A stretch of DNA of 55,396 bases from an uncultured Schlesneria sp. (GCA_903834925.1 CAILLA010000231.1:1-55396), one strand, 5' to 3'. Counted from the stretch's first letter, positions 1-9,643 are shown. Notes: a model not told the origin generated them from the sequence alone. Numbers and translations: made by a program.

Positions 1-200
1 CCTATGAAATACGAGGAATGATCGAAGTCGCGCGAACTTGCGCGAACTTTTTGGTCAAATTTCTTGGGGGACTCGATTTCTGGAACATGGAAGAAAAGAT
101 ATTTGAACTCGTCAGGTCGAATTTGGCCAACTTGGCCAAGTTGAAACACAGCTAAAAAGTCTACGAAATACGGAAGTTGGCCAACTTTGCCAACTTTGTT
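1..200 (-). repeat. Dispersed intergenic element, copy E1 (decamers plus GTTGGC blocks)
   Basis: This non-coding stretch is a reverse-complement relative of the region 44084-44376. Bases 19-48 are three 10-bp units (on the minus strand AGTTCGCGCA, AGTTCGCGCG, ACTTCGATCA), and the flank at 1-18 matches the flank at 44359-44376 (TTTCATAGG end). Bases 123-141 and 172-200 hold blocks built of TTGGCCAACTT. The left end is cut by the window edge. It encodes nothing recognisable and lies beyond the 3' end of the RND pump gene. Confidence 0.7.
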
Positions 201-330
201 TAGATGATTTGGTGGGCCTCGAAGACTCGACCGCACCCTACGACGCTTCGACACGCGGGACCGACCGAACAGAAAAGTGGGCGTGGCGGGCGCCTTTCCC
301 TCCTTCCCGATTTTAATCAATTTGAAACTT

Positions 331-370
331 GAAGAGCACTGCTTGACCGAGGACGGTCAAGCAGTGGCAC
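331..370 (-). repeat. Two-hairpin repeat family, half copy D
   Basis: Perfect 13-bp inverted repeat, arms 337-349 and 354-366, with a 4-base loop, flanked by GAAGAG on the left and GCAC on the right. Read on the minus strand it matches hairpin 1 of the copy at 24413 in both flanks and loop context, with one stem pair changed on both sides. Only hairpin 1 is present. It lies downstream of the RND pump operon, where it could act in 3'-end formation. Confidence 0.75.
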
Positions 371-412
371 ATTAGGCCGTGAGGGCTTTCGGCCGTATCG
401 GTCAATTTGCGC

Positions 413-429
413 GGAGGCTACGCGCCTCC
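413..429 (-). terminator. Small GC hairpin after the RND pump gene
   Basis: A 6-bp inverted repeat (GGAGGC / GCCTCC, 5-base loop) begins about 25 bases beyond the stop of the RND gene on the minus strand. There is no T-run after it, so it is at best a weak or factor-assisted terminator. Confidence 0.3.
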
Positions 430-453
430 ACTACGAAGACTGGGAGCCGCCTC

Positions 454-3400
454 TTACCACAATCGGCTTAATCGCAGGCTGAATCGACGAAGCGATTGGC
501 CTACGCCGTCGATAATGGCATAGGTGACGGGGGTGACCAGCAAAGCTAATAGCAAGCTGAGTGATTGTCCTCCGATAATGACTTTGGCCATGCTGGCTCG
601 GGCACCAGCTCCGGGGCCTCGTCCCAGTGCGATCGGGACCATTGCTGCGATCAGCATGACAGTTGTCATTAAGATTGGCCGAAGACGAGTGTGATTCGCT
701 TCCAGGATTGCTGCGGTCCGCTCCATCCCAGATGCCCGTAGTTCGTTGGTCTTGTCAACCTGCAGGATGCCGTTTTTCTTCACGATCCCGATCAGCATGA
801 ACAGGCCGAACATGGCATACAAATCCATCGGAGTTCGGAACATCAGCAGTGACAGCAGGCCGAACGGGATGGTGACTGGTAATGCCGCAAGGATACTGAC
901 CGGGTTTAACCAGCTTTCGAATTGTGCGGCCAGGATCAGGTACATGAACAGGACACTCAGCCCGAGAGCGACCATGAAGTAATAGCCGGTTTCACCCAGC
1001 ATCTTGGCCTGGCCTCCGAAGGTGACTTCGTATTCAGGTGGCATGTTCAAATCCTTCGCGATGACCCGGGCCTGTTGAATCGCTTCATTCAGTGAGACCT
1101 TGTCGGGATGCGCCAGCAATGTCACGGTTCGTTGTCGGTTAAACCGGTCGATTTGACTTGGTCCGCGCGCTTCGGTCACCGTCGCCAGACTGGATAGTCT
1201 CACTTGTCCTGCGGTGGGGGACGGGACTGTTAAACTCTCTAGACTTTGGGGTGTGGCTCGAAAGGGTTGGTCGGCTCGCAGCCAGACGTCGTACTGTTCG
1301 GTCCCTTCCTTATAGCGAGAAACGATCTGGCCACCGACCAGGACGTTCAGGCTGTTAGCAATCGTTTGTACGGGAATTCCGAGGTCACTGGCTCGGTCAC
1401 GGTCGATGGCGACCTGGACTTCTGGTTTGCGAAGGGACAAGGTGGAATCGACGTCGACAAGGCCGGGAATCGCGCGAAGTCGATCGATGAACTCGGACGA
1501 ATACTTACCCAGCTTGTCGATGTCCGGGCCTTGGATACTGACTTGAAACGTGCGGCTGTCCTGCCCGTTCCCGCCGATGGCCGAAACGTCCGAAACAGCC
1601 GTTCGAAGGTCGGGATATTCCTTCAGGATGGTACGGGCACGTTCCTGGACTTCGAACTGAGTGTATTCGCGTTCTTCCAATTCCTTGATGCGGAAGTAGA
1701 TGGAGCCTCGCGTGACATCCCCTTGTCCTTTTCCTGATCCGCCAGTGTTCTGGCCGATAATGGTAAAGCGGTGGCGGACACCTGGAAGGCGGCTCAATCG
1801 CTGTTCGATCTCGGACAGAACCTGATTGGTTCGGTCCAGCGTGTAACCTTCCGGCGTAATGTAAGTCACCTGGAACTCGCTTTGATCATCTCGCGGCACC
1901 AGGTTGATCCCCAAATTCATAACAATGGGAATCGTGGACAGGAAGGCGAGAAGGCTAATGAACATCGTGATAAACCGATGCATCAATGACCAGGCGAGTA
2001 CCCGACCGTAGAGCACATCAATCGTTCGATAAACGAAGCCACCTTTTGATTGCGCGTGCCCCGCTTCACTCGGTTCAAGCTTGAGGAAGTGAGCACACAA
2101 CATGGGTGTCAGCGTGAACGACACAAACAGGCTCATCACAACGGCGAACGCCACGGTTAAGCCAAAGCTACTAAAAAATCGTCCGACGATTCCACCCATA
2201 AAGGCAACGGGGACGAAGATTACAACCAGCGACAAGCTGGTGGCGAGAACTGCCAGGGCGATTTCACGAGTTCCATCGCGTGAGGCGGTAAACGCGTCCT
2301 TGCCGAATTCTTCCATATGGCGAAAGATATTTTCGTGAACCACGACGGCATCGTCGATCACAATGCCGATGGCGAGGATCAGGGCGAGCATCGTGATATT
2401 GTTCAGGGTAAATCCCATGTAGTGCATGAATAGAAATGTCGGGATGATCGACGTGGGGATGGCCAACGTGGCGATGACGGTCGTCCGCCAGTCGCGAATA
2501 AACAACAAGATGGTCGCGGAGACCAGGACGGCAGCGAGCAGCAGATGGAAGTTCACCTCCGCCATCGATTCGCGGATAAAGCGTGCCTGATCCTGGATGA
2601 TTTCAACTTTGATGTCAGCTGGGAGGGCCTGTTTGATTCGTGCGAGCCGAACTTGCACGGCGTCCGAGATGGCGACCGTGTTTGTGCCTGATTGACGTTG
2701 GACGAACAGGCTGACCGCGTTGAGGCCATCCAGACGGCTCAGCCCGCGAGGTTCTTCGATCGAATCCTCGGCTCGACCGACGTCCCGGATGCGGATTGCA
2801 TGCCCCTCGCGATTGGCCACGATCAATTCATTAAACTGATCTGAGGACTGCATGCGACCAAGTGTCCGCAGCACGAGTTCTCGCGAGCCCTGATTGACGA
2901 TTCCACCGGGGATTTCGATATTTTGCGTTTGCAGAGCGACTCGAACGTCTTCGACGGAAAGTTCGTAGGAGGCCAGTTTTTCGGTGTTAACGATGACGTT
3001 GATGGCTCGAGTTCGTGCTCCTGAAAGGAAGACGGCGCCCACGCCCGAGACAGTCTGCAGTTGTTCCTGGATCTGGCGTTTGGCGATTTCGGTCACTTCC
3101 CGCACATCACGGCGGCCCGAGACACCGATCGTCATGATGGGGGCGGCATCCAGATCGAACCGGTTAATGACGGGAGGTTCCATTCCTTGTGGCAATTGAT
3201 TCAGGATGGACGAGATTTTGTCTCGAACCTCTTGAGCCGCGACGTCACCGTCTTTGCTCAGTTGAAACTGGATCATGATCGTCGCCATCCCCTCACGGGT
3301 TGTCGAACGCAGATCTTCAATTCCCGAGACCTGATTGACCGCTTCTTCGATCAGTTTGGTGACAGTCGTTTCAATTTCTTCGGCACTGGCACCGGCCAGA

Positions 3401-3549
3401 CGAGCCGAGATCGTGACGGCACTCAGATCGACCTTGGGAAAGAGGTCAACTCCGAGACTGTAGTACGAGACGATGCCAAGCACGACGGGGATACCGACAA
3501 GTACCCAGGTAAAGACTGGCCGACGGATACAAATCTCAGAGAGATTCAT
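454..3549 (-). CDS. RND family efflux transporter, inner-membrane pump (HAE1/AcrB type)
   Basis: A proton-driven pump of the inner membrane that exports drugs or other hydrophobic compounds with a membrane-fusion protein and an outer-membrane channel. The length (1031 aa) is normal for the family. The N-terminus begins directly with an amphipathic segment and TM1 (about 11-29). The large periplasmic loops are followed by the TM2-TM6 block, in which an Asp pair at residues 399-400 (IDDAVVVHENI) is the known proton-relay pair of AcrB. A Lys pair in the second TM block (GIVKKNGI) fits the relay lysine. It lies 25 bases downstream of the membrane-fusion protein gene on the same strand, so the two are almost certainly co-transcribed. 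No TolC-type gene is in the window. The substrate cannot be read from the sequence; the divergence from AcrB leaves drug or lipid export equally possible. Confidence 0.95.
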   Translation of the reverse strand: MNLSEICIRRPVFTWVLVGIPVVLGIVSYYSLGVDLFPKVDLSAVTISARLAGASAEEIETTVTKLIEEAVNQVSGIEDLRSTTREGMATIMIQFQLSKDGDVAAQEVRDKISSILNQLPQGMEPPVINRFDLDAAPIMTIGVSGRRDVREVTEIAKRQIQEQLQTVSGVGAVFLSGARTRAINVIVNTEKLASYELSVEDVRVALQTQNIEIPGGIVNQGSRELVLRTLGRMQSSDQFNELIVANREGHAIRIRDVGRAEDSIEEPRGLSRLDGLNAVSLFVQRQSGTNTVAISDAVQVRLARIKQALPADIKVEIIQDQARFIRESMAEVNFHLLLAAVLVSATILLFIRDWRTTVIATLAIPTSIIPTFLFMHYMGFTLNNITMLALILAIGIVIDDAVVVHENIFRHMEEFGKDAFTASRDGTREIALAVLATSLSLVVIFVPVAFMGGIVGRFFSSFGLTVAFAVVMSLFVSFTLTPMLCAHFLKLEPSEAGHAQSKGGFVYRTIDVLYGRVLAWSLMHRFITMFISLLAFLSTIPIVMNLGINLVPRDDQSEFQVTYITPEGYTLDRTNQVLSEIEQRLSRLPGVRHRFTIIGQNTGGSGKGQGDVTRGSIYFRIKELEEREYTQFEVQERARTILKEYPDLRTAVSDVSAIGGNGQDSRTFQVSIQGPDIDKLGKYSSEFIDRLRAIPGLVDVDSTLSLRKPEVQVAIDRDRASDLGIPVQTIANSLNVLVGGQIVSRYKEGTEQYDVWLRADQPFRATPQSLESLTVPSPTAGQVRLSSLATVTEARGPSQIDRFNRQRTVTLLAHPDKVSLNEAIQQARVIAKDLNMPPEYEVTFGGQAKMLGETGYYFMVALGLSVLFMYLILAAQFESWLNPVSILAALPVTIPFGLLSLLMFRTPMDLYAMFGLFMLIGIVKKNGILQVDKTNELRASGMERTAAILEANHTRLRPILMTTVMLIAAMVPIALGRGPGAGARASMAKVIIGGQSLSLLLALLVTPVTYAIIDGVGQSLRRFSLRLSRLW

Positions 3550-3574
3550 TGGAAAACGACTTCTGTTGAGGTAC

Positions 3575-4966
3575 TTATTGTGCCGGGGTCAAGTCACGAA
3601 CATTGACTTTGGTGCCGTCCGCGATCACCGATTGACCGCTCGTGATGACCTGGGCACCACGAGGTAATTGCGGTTTGATGATTTCGACCCATTCCGTCGT
3701 TTGTGTTCCGAGTGTCACGGGGACTTCTTTGGCTTGTCCATTTTCATCGAGGAAAATTTTCGTGATTCCAGCAAATTGAATGACCGAGGAAAGAGGGACG
3801 GTTGTCGCTTCGGGGTCGACTCGAGTCAAGATTGCCGCCTTGGCAAAGCTTCCGGGTTTCAATTCACCGTTGGGATTCGGGACCTGGATTTCGACTTGAA
3901 ACGTGCGTGTTGCAGATTCCACTGTCGGGTAGATTCGAGTCACGGTTCCGACATAAGGGGTCGCAGATGTTGCCGCAAAGACATGGACCTGTTGCTGGAG
4001 TTTTATCTCAGAACTGAATCGTTCGGGGACCGGGACACGCAGTTTCAAAATCTGATTGATCACCACGCGGAAGATCTCGGTCCCAGGTCGGACGAGAGTT
4101 CCTTCGGAGACCGATCGTTGAGAAACGACATATTTGACGTGATCGATTCCGGGGACGGAAACTGATGGAATCGGGGCTGCGATTTTGGTGTTTGCCAATT
4201 GTTCACGAGCGACTTCTAAACCGACTTGCTGCATTTGAATTGTGGCAAGATCCGTTTCAGCGGTCAGAAGTTGGTTTTCATATTCTGCCTTGGCCGTCCG
4301 GTAGTCACTCGCCGCGCTTTCGGAATCTTCGGGGGAGACGGTTTTCGAGGCCGCAAGCCGACTGATTCGATCGTTTCGCGATTTGGCGTAATCCATTTGC
4401 GACTTGGCTTTCGCCACGAACGGCACGATTTCTAAGTCCAATCGCGAATCGGGCAGGGCCTGTAGTCCCAGTTTTGCTAATTCGACTTGCAGTGTGCGAT
4501 CTGCCTTTTGGACAGACAATTCATAATCGGTGGGGTCGATTTCGAGTAATTGTTCGGTCGGTGCGACGACGTCGGAAACATCGTGCAGGACCTTGCGGAC
4601 ACGACCTTCAACTCGGGCAGAAATCGAAACTTCTTCGAAACCGTGGAGTGATCCAAATGCCTCGACCAAACGTTGTACCGATCGAACAGAAACCGGTTCC
4701 GTTGTGACGGCGACTGTAGCATCGTGTTCCGCAGTCGTTACGGCGGGTTCGATTTTTTCTTTTGTATGTTTTCCAACCTGTGCGAGAGCGGCCATCCAAC
4801 CCAAACCAAACGCGGTGATCAGCAGGACAAAACCGAACAGACGTTGAATCCAGCGACGACCAGATGGTTGAGATTCCCGATGATCGCCAACTGAGGTTCT
4901 CTCGATGTCGCCCGTCGATGGGTGACCCGAGTCTTTCGATGTGGGATGAATTACGTCCTGACCCAT
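3575..4966 (-). CDS. RND efflux system periplasmic adaptor (membrane-fusion protein)
   Basis: HlyD/AcrA-type adaptor of 463 aa that would bridge the RND pump to an outer-membrane channel. After about 38 cytoplasmic residues rich in Ser, Asp and Arg there is one TM segment (about 39-60, FGFVLLITAFGLGWMAAL). Then come the barrel-sandwich half (VSISARVEGRVRKVLHDVSD), a helical hairpin (about 150-235), the second barrel-sandwich half and a beta-barrel (LKPGSFAKAAI), ending with a membrane-proximal domain. The start ATG at 4966 is preceded by AGGAAAG at good spacing. The gene comes first in a two-gene operon with the pump. The long N-terminal cytoplasmic tail is unusual, because AcrA-type proteins normally start with a lipoprotein signal; anchoring by a true TM helix is inferred here. 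Confidence 0.93.
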   Translation of the reverse strand: MGQDVIHPTSKDSGHPSTGDIERTSVGDHRESQPSGRRWIQRLFGFVLLITAFGLGWMAALAQVGKHTKEKIEPAVTTAEHDATVAVTTEPVSVRSVQRLVEAFGSLHGFEEVSISARVEGRVRKVLHDVSDVVAPTEQLLEIDPTDYELSVQKADRTLQVELAKLGLQALPDSRLDLEIVPFVAKAKSQMDYAKSRNDRISRLAASKTVSPEDSESAASDYRTAKAEYENQLLTAETDLATIQMQQVGLEVAREQLANTKIAAPIPSVSVPGIDHVKYVVSQRSVSEGTLVRPGTEIFRVVINQILKLRVPVPERFSSEIKLQQQVHVFAATSATPYVGTVTRIYPTVESATRTFQVEIQVPNPNGELKPGSFAKAAILTRVDPEATTVPLSSVIQFAGITKIFLDENGQAKEVPVTLGTQTTEWVEIIKPQLPRGAQVITSGQSVIADGTKVNVRDLTPAQ

Positions 4967-5147
4967 GAAACTTTCCTAATCTCTTTCAATGGCGAATTCG
5001 ATGTTCGCGGCAATCTGCTGGACTTGTAAAGGACCTGCGCGAGCAATCTTACGTCGCGATGGATTGTTCGTTGGGTTCAAAGTCATCAATATGGTAGTCT
5101 TATAGCAACGAAACGAACCTTTCGCCTCCATTGATTGAGAACGTAAC
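4967..5147. promoter_or_regulatory. Divergent promoter region, RND operon / TPR gene
   Basis: 181 bp between two divergently transcribed genes; promoters for both must lie here. I see no convincing sigma-70 boxes and no palindromic operator. Confidence 0.4.
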
Positions 5148-6626
5148 ATGTCCGGCGCCGGATATTCCCCTGAAGAGCAACGAAAGCGGAAGCTGGCTTC
5201 CGATTGTCTAAAACGAGCCACGGAAGCCTTAGCCAAGGGAAACTGGGACTACGCCGTCGAAATGTTCATGACAGCGGTGAAGATGGTTCCTGACAACCTG
5301 ATGTATCGACAGTCGCTACGAGGAAGCGAAAGGAAGAAGTACAAGGACAACAAGACGGGTGCCAGCATGGCATTCCTGAAGTTGTCGAGCATTCGATCGC
5401 GGATCAAAAAAGCCCGTGGAGCGAAGAACTGGGTCGACATGGATCTGGCGGCAGAAGAAGCGCTGGCGATTAATCCGTGGGACGGTCAGTTCAATGCGGA
5501 CCTGGGTGAAGCGACTCGCGAACGGGGCTTTCTCGAAATTGCATCATTTGCCTATGAGCAAGCGACGGCTCCCGACGGCGCTCCAACCAACAAAGACTTT
5601 TTGATCGCGTTGGCCGAAGTCTATGAGCTGCGGAAGAATTTTACCGCAGCGATTTCGGTACTCGACAAGGTCATGGCGCTTGACCCACTGAATGGTGCGA
5701 TTCGTTCCAAAATCCAGTCACTGGGTGCGGACATGACGATCCACAAAGCGGGCTATGACGATGCCAAATCGACTCATGAAGTTCGCGAAGACAAACAACA
5801 GGCGATCAAGCAAGGTTACGAAGAGTCGGTCAAAGGGGATGTCAAAACCAATAAGGAAGTGTTGGGGCCTGGTGAATCGGTCGAAGCGGACTTGCAGCGG
5901 ATGATTCGCAAAGAGCCAGCCAATGTGGCTCATTACCAGAAGCTGGCCGATTACTATCGGCGTGAAGGCAAACTGGAAGAATCGGCGAAGACTTATAAGC
6001 TGGCACTCGATGTTAGCGGTGATGCCAACATTCGCGAACAGATGGAGGATGTCGAACTCGATATGGTTCGGCGTAATGTGAACTTTGCGAAGGAGGCAGC
6101 TGCACGCGATCCAAACGATGAGCAATCACGAGCGATTGTCGTTGAACTGGCGAACGAGTTGCTGTCGCAAGAGATCGAAGTCTTCAATCGACGGGTCGAT
6201 CGTTATCCGAACGACCTGAAACTGAAACACGAACTCGCGAAGCGGTACATGCGGTGTAAAAAACACGACAAGGCGATTCCGTTGCTGCAGGCTGCGTCCA
6301 AGGACGTCCGGTTAGAGGCACAAGTTCTTGCCAGTCTCGGTACCTGTTTCCTGGCCAAGAAGCAGAACAACCTCGCAAAACGTCAGTTCGAAAAAGCGTT
6401 AGAGAAGTTGAACTCAACCGAAAATCCGATCCCATACAAAGAATGCTGTTATTATCTTGGACGGTTGGCTGAAGAAGCCAACGACAATAAATCCGCCGAA
6501 ACTTATTACTCCGACATTCTTGCCATCGACTACGACTACAAGGATGTCGCCAAGCGACTGGAAGAGATCCAGGGTGGTGATGAGGAGTCTAACCAGATCG
6601 ATATGGGACACGGCGAAGACGCCTAG
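5148..6626 (+). CDS. TPR repeat protein, cytoplasmic
   Basis: A 492-aa protein without signal peptide or membrane segment. A TPR-like unit at about 20-55 (A.EALAKGNWDYAVEMFMTAVKMVPDN) is followed by a basic Lys/Arg-rich stretch (about 60-95). Further TPR units lie at about 100-200 (AEEALAINPWDGQFNADLGEA; LAEVYELRKNFTAAISVLDKVMALDP), 255-290 and 370-450. Between them (about 200-245) is a charged, probably coiled segment. The C-terminus is acidic (GGDEESNQIDMGHGEDA). TPR arrays bind partner proteins; the partner is unknown. It is followed after 14 bases by the ComM-like gene on the same strand, so the two probably share a transcript, which does not by itself show a joint function. Proteins of this build are frequent in planctomycetes but have no assigned role. 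Confidence 0.85.
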   Translation: MSGAGYSPEEQRKRKLASDCLKRATEALAKGNWDYAVEMFMTAVKMVPDNLMYRQSLRGSERKKYKDNKTGASMAFLKLSSIRSRIKKARGAKNWVDMDLAAEEALAINPWDGQFNADLGEATRERGFLEIASFAYEQATAPDGAPTNKDFLIALAEVYELRKNFTAAISVLDKVMALDPLNGAIRSKIQSLGADMTIHKAGYDDAKSTHEVREDKQQAIKQGYEESVKGDVKTNKEVLGPGESVEADLQRMIRKEPANVAHYQKLADYYRREGKLEESAKTYKLALDVSGDANIREQMEDVELDMVRRNVNFAKEAAARDPNDEQSRAIVVELANELLSQEIEVFNRRVDRYPNDLKLKHELAKRYMRCKKHDKAIPLLQAASKDVRLEAQVLASLGTCFLAKKQNNLAKRQFEKALEKLNSTENPIPYKECCYYLGRLAEEANDNKSAETYYSDILAIDYDYKDVAKRLEEIQGGDEESNQIDMGHGEDA

Positions 6627-6640
6627 ACAGAAATGCGAAG

Positions 6641-8176
6641 ATGCTCGCCAAACTGACGACTTATTCGCTGTTGGGAATCGACGCTCTACCTGTCGAGGTT
6701 GAGGTCGATATCTCGCCCGGCGCCATTCCGAAAACGATCCTGGTCGGTTTGGCCGAAGCCGCCGTTCGCGAGAGTTCCCATCGGATCGAACGAGCACTCG
6801 TGAACTGTGGCTACGTCAAACCGATTGATCGGATTGTCATCAACCTGTCCCCTGCTGATCTTCCCAAAGAAGCGGCATCGTTCGACCTTCCGATTGCATT
6901 GGGGTTGCTAGTCGCCAGCGGACAGCTGGCTTCGGATGTGCTGGCTCAGTACGCCGCGATTGGGGAACTGGCCCTCGACGGGACGATCCGCCCTGCAAAG
7001 GGTGCGTTGTCGATGGCGCTGTCGGCGAAAGAACAGGGATTAAAAGGTTTTGTCGTCCCTGCGGCGAATGCCCAGGAAGCGGCAGTGGTCGAAGGGATCG
7101 AGATTATCCCTGTCACGTCGCTGACAGAAGCGGTCGGCTATTACAGCGGCCAGTTAGATATCCCACCGCAGCCGTTCAGTTGGACGGATGCCGTGGCAAG
7201 CTTCGGCAAATACGGAGTCGATTATTCGGATGTTCGCGGGCAGGAATCGGCAAAACGAGCAGTGACTGTAGCGGCGGCAGGGGCACATCATCTGCTGATG
7301 CTGGGTAGCCCTGGAACCGGTAAGACCCTGCTGGCCTCGCGACTGGGGACAATCCTGCCGGAACTGGCTCCTGAAGAAAGCCTGCAGACGACTCGTATCT
7401 ATAGTGCTGTCGGGCGATTGCAGCCAGGTCAGGCGTTGATGTTGCAGCGTCCGTTTCGCTCGCCGCATCATACGATCAGTGAAGCCGGCCTGGTCGGGGG
7501 AGGAAGTATTCCGACGCCGGGTGAGATATCCCTGGCACACAACGGAGTTTTGTTTTTAGACGAGTTGCCCGAGTTCAACCGCAGGACGTTGGAAGTTCTG
7601 CGTCAGCCATTGGAAGACGGCTGTGTGACGATCAGCCGAGCCATGGGTAGCCTGACATTCCCTGCCAACCTGATGCTTGTCGCCGCTATGAATCCGTGTC
7701 CCTGCGGCTATTTCGGCGATCCCCGTCGTCAGTGTCAGTGCAATCCAATGCTGATCGAACGCTATATGAGCCGGATCAGTGGACCGCTGTTGGATCGACT
7801 GGATATCCACATCGAAGTCCCACCAGTTCCCTTCCGGGAACTTTCCAATCAGACCGCAGGAACCAACAGCGAAACGATGAAGGCTCAAGTCGTCGCCGCG
7901 AGGGAAATTCAACAGCGACGTTTCGGAAAAGGTTCCTTACGATTGAACGGACGGATGCCACCGTCACAGATCCGGATCTTCTGCAAGCTGGAACCCGACG
8001 CCGAATCGCTGCTAAAGAGTGCCATGGAAGAAATGGGCTTGTCAGCGAGAGCTCACGATAAGATCCTACGAATCGGCCGCACGATCGCAGACCTGGAAGC
8101 AAGTGAAAACATCACCGCCGCCCACTTGAGCGAAGCAATTAACTACCGGACGCTCGATCGGTCGTATTGGAAGTGA
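6641..8176 (+). CDS. comM: ComM/YifB-type Mg-chelatase-like AAA+ ATPase
   Basis: A 511-aa protein of the YifB/ComM family, full length for the family. In naturally competent bacteria ComM is a hexameric helicase that drives branch migration during integration of incoming DNA. An N-terminal ChlI/Lon-like fold lies at residues 1-165 (LLGIDALPVEVEVDISPGAIP; INLSPADLPKEAASFDLP). The Walker A is GSPGTGKT at about 222, the Walker B FLDELPEF at about 305, and the Cys-rich NPCPCGYFGD plus CQC at about 350 is characteristic of the family. A C-terminal helical lid follows (about 415-511). The start ATG at 6641 follows the TPR gene by 14 bases. The stop lies only 5 bases from the stop of the convergent DUF1501 gene, leaving no room for a terminator between them. 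The family is certain; a role in competence is inferred from homologues only. Confidence 0.95.
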   Translation: MLAKLTTYSLLGIDALPVEVEVDISPGAIPKTILVGLAEAAVRESSHRIERALVNCGYVKPIDRIVINLSPADLPKEAASFDLPIALGLLVASGQLASDVLAQYAAIGELALDGTIRPAKGALSMALSAKEQGLKGFVVPAANAQEAAVVEGIEIIPVTSLTEAVGYYSGQLDIPPQPFSWTDAVASFGKYGVDYSDVRGQESAKRAVTVAAAGAHHLLMLGSPGTGKTLLASRLGTILPELAPEESLQTTRIYSAVGRLQPGQALMLQRPFRSPHHTISEAGLVGGGSIPTPGEISLAHNGVLFLDELPEFNRRTLEVLRQPLEDGCVTISRAMGSLTFPANLMLVAAMNPCPCGYFGDPRRQCQCNPMLIERYMSRISGPLLDRLDIHIEVPPVPFRELSNQTAGTNSETMKAQVVAAREIQQRRFGKGSLRLNGRMPPSQIRIFCKLEPDAESLLKSAMEEMGLSARAHDKILRIGRTIADLEASENITAAHLSEAINYRTLDRSYWK

Positions 8177-8181
8177 ACCAT

Positions 8182-9612
8182 TCAGGCGAATACTTCATCA
8201 ATGACTTCTCCTTCGTTGACCGTCGCTCGTTCGGGGCGGCCTTGAAGCTTATACGTTAATTCGTAGTGATCGAGGCCCAGGGCAGCCAGGATCGTTGCGT
8301 GCAGGCTGTGAACGTGTACGGGACGATCGACGGCGTGCATTCCGAAATCGTCGGTTGAGCCGACGATCTGGCCTCCTTTGACGCCGCCTCCCGCGAGCCA
8401 CATCGTGAATCCATACGGGTTGTGGTCACGTCCGTCCCCTTTTTCGCTCATCGGCGTGCGTCCGAATTCGCCGCCCCAGACCACGAGCGTTTCGTCGAGC
8501 AGTCCGCGTTGTTTGAGGTCACGTAAGAGAGTTGCTATCGGTCGGTCGGTGGCTCCGCAATGTTCGGTATGATTCTGTTCGATCTTCGCATGGGCGTCCC
8601 ACTTACTGCCGGAACCGGAGTAGAGTTCGATAAACCGAACGCCTCGCTCGACAAAGCGGCGCGCAAGCAAACAGTTCTGGCCGAATGCTTGAGTTCGCTT
8701 GTCGCTCAGGCCGTAGGCGGTCTGAGTCTCTTGGGTTTCTTGAGTCAGGTCGACCGCCTCGGGGGCGTGGGCCTGCATTTGAAATGCCAGTTCATACGAC
8801 GCAATTCTGGCTTCCAAGTCAGTGTCACCACGACGGCTGGCAAGATGTTCGCGATTGAGTTGGTTGATGTAGGCCAATTTATTCCGCTGGCGTTCGTCGC
8901 TGATTTCCGGCGGTGGGTTCAGGTGGAGAATAGGCTGTTTGCCGGTCAGGAATTTCGTCCCTTGATGCCCCGATGGCATAAACCCGGAACCCCAGACCCT
9001 GTTCCCGCCAGGTGGTTCGCGATCGCTATCCAGCAAGACGACGAAGCCTGGCAGATTGTGGTTTTCGTTACCAAGTCCGTAGTTGACCCACGCACCCAGG
9101 CTCGGGCGTCCGGCAAGTATGCTGCCCGTGTTCATCTGCGTGACACCTCCGACGTGGTTCAGCGCATCGGATTTACATGAGCGGATCACGCAAATATCGT
9201 CGGCACATTCACCAACGAGAGGATACCAGTCAGAAACTGGGATGCCGCTTTGGCCATAATTCTTCCAAGTCCTTTTGGAGGCGAGCAGCCCGTTTTCGGT
9301 GACACCCATCGGAGTGATCACGCGTTTAATCGATGGGGGCAGTGGCTTTCCTGCATGCTCGTTGACGAGCGGTTTTGGGTCGAAAGTGTCCAGATGACTC
9401 GGCCCGCCATCCATGAATAGGAAGATGACGTTTTTGGCCTTTCCTGGCAGATGCGGCTTAAGTGCCGGCCCTCCGGCTGCGGTGGCAGATCGACGCTGAT
9501 CGTCGGCCATCAGTCCTGCGAGTGCGATCGCGCCGAATCCACCGCCTGCTCGACACAAGAAATCACGCCGTGAAGTCAATAACTGGCAATGCGGAATTTG
9601 AATTGCGGACAT
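8182..9612 (-). CDS. DUF1501 family secreted protein (sulfatase-like fold), Tat signal
   Basis: A 476-aa DUF1501 protein, an alkaline-phosphatase/sulfatase-like superfamily member abundant in planctomycetes, with no established substrate. The N-terminus has a twin-arginine signal (SRRDFLCRAGGGFGAIALAGL, about 14-34), so export in folded form is expected. Typical family stretches are NVIFLFMDGGPSHLDTFDPKP (about 60-80), VRFIELYSGSGSKWDAH (about 335) and VVWGGEFGRTPMSEKGDGRDHNPYGFTMWLAGGGVKGG (about 385-420), which carry the presumed metal-binding Asp and His residues. In planctomycetes such genes usually follow a DUF1549/DUF1553 cytochrome-like gene; none is adjacent here, so this is an orphan copy. 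Downstream on the same strand are the convergent comM 3' end and no partner. Confidence 0.93.
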   Translation of the reverse strand: MSAIQIPHCQLLTSRRDFLCRAGGGFGAIALAGLMADDQRRSATAAGGPALKPHLPGKAKNVIFLFMDGGPSHLDTFDPKPLVNEHAGKPLPPSIKRVITPMGVTENGLLASKRTWKNYGQSGIPVSDWYPLVGECADDICVIRSCKSDALNHVGGVTQMNTGSILAGRPSLGAWVNYGLGNENHNLPGFVVLLDSDREPPGGNRVWGSGFMPSGHQGTKFLTGKQPILHLNPPPEISDERQRNKLAYINQLNREHLASRRGDTDLEARIASYELAFQMQAHAPEAVDLTQETQETQTAYGLSDKRTQAFGQNCLLARRFVERGVRFIELYSGSGSKWDAHAKIEQNHTEHCGATDRPIATLLRDLKQRGLLDETLVVWGGEFGRTPMSEKGDGRDHNPYGFTMWLAGGGVKGGQIVGSTDDFGMHAVDRPVHVHSLHATILAALGLDHYELTYKLQGRPERATVNEGEVIDEVFA

Positions 9613-9643
9613 CGGGTGACCTCGGCAGGGTCGCGGCGCGAAC

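Noticed and set aside
4976-5236. 86-codon frame on the minus strand overlapping the TPR gene start
   Set aside because: It overlaps the well-supported TPR start on the opposite strand, has no family pattern and lies in the divergent promoter region.
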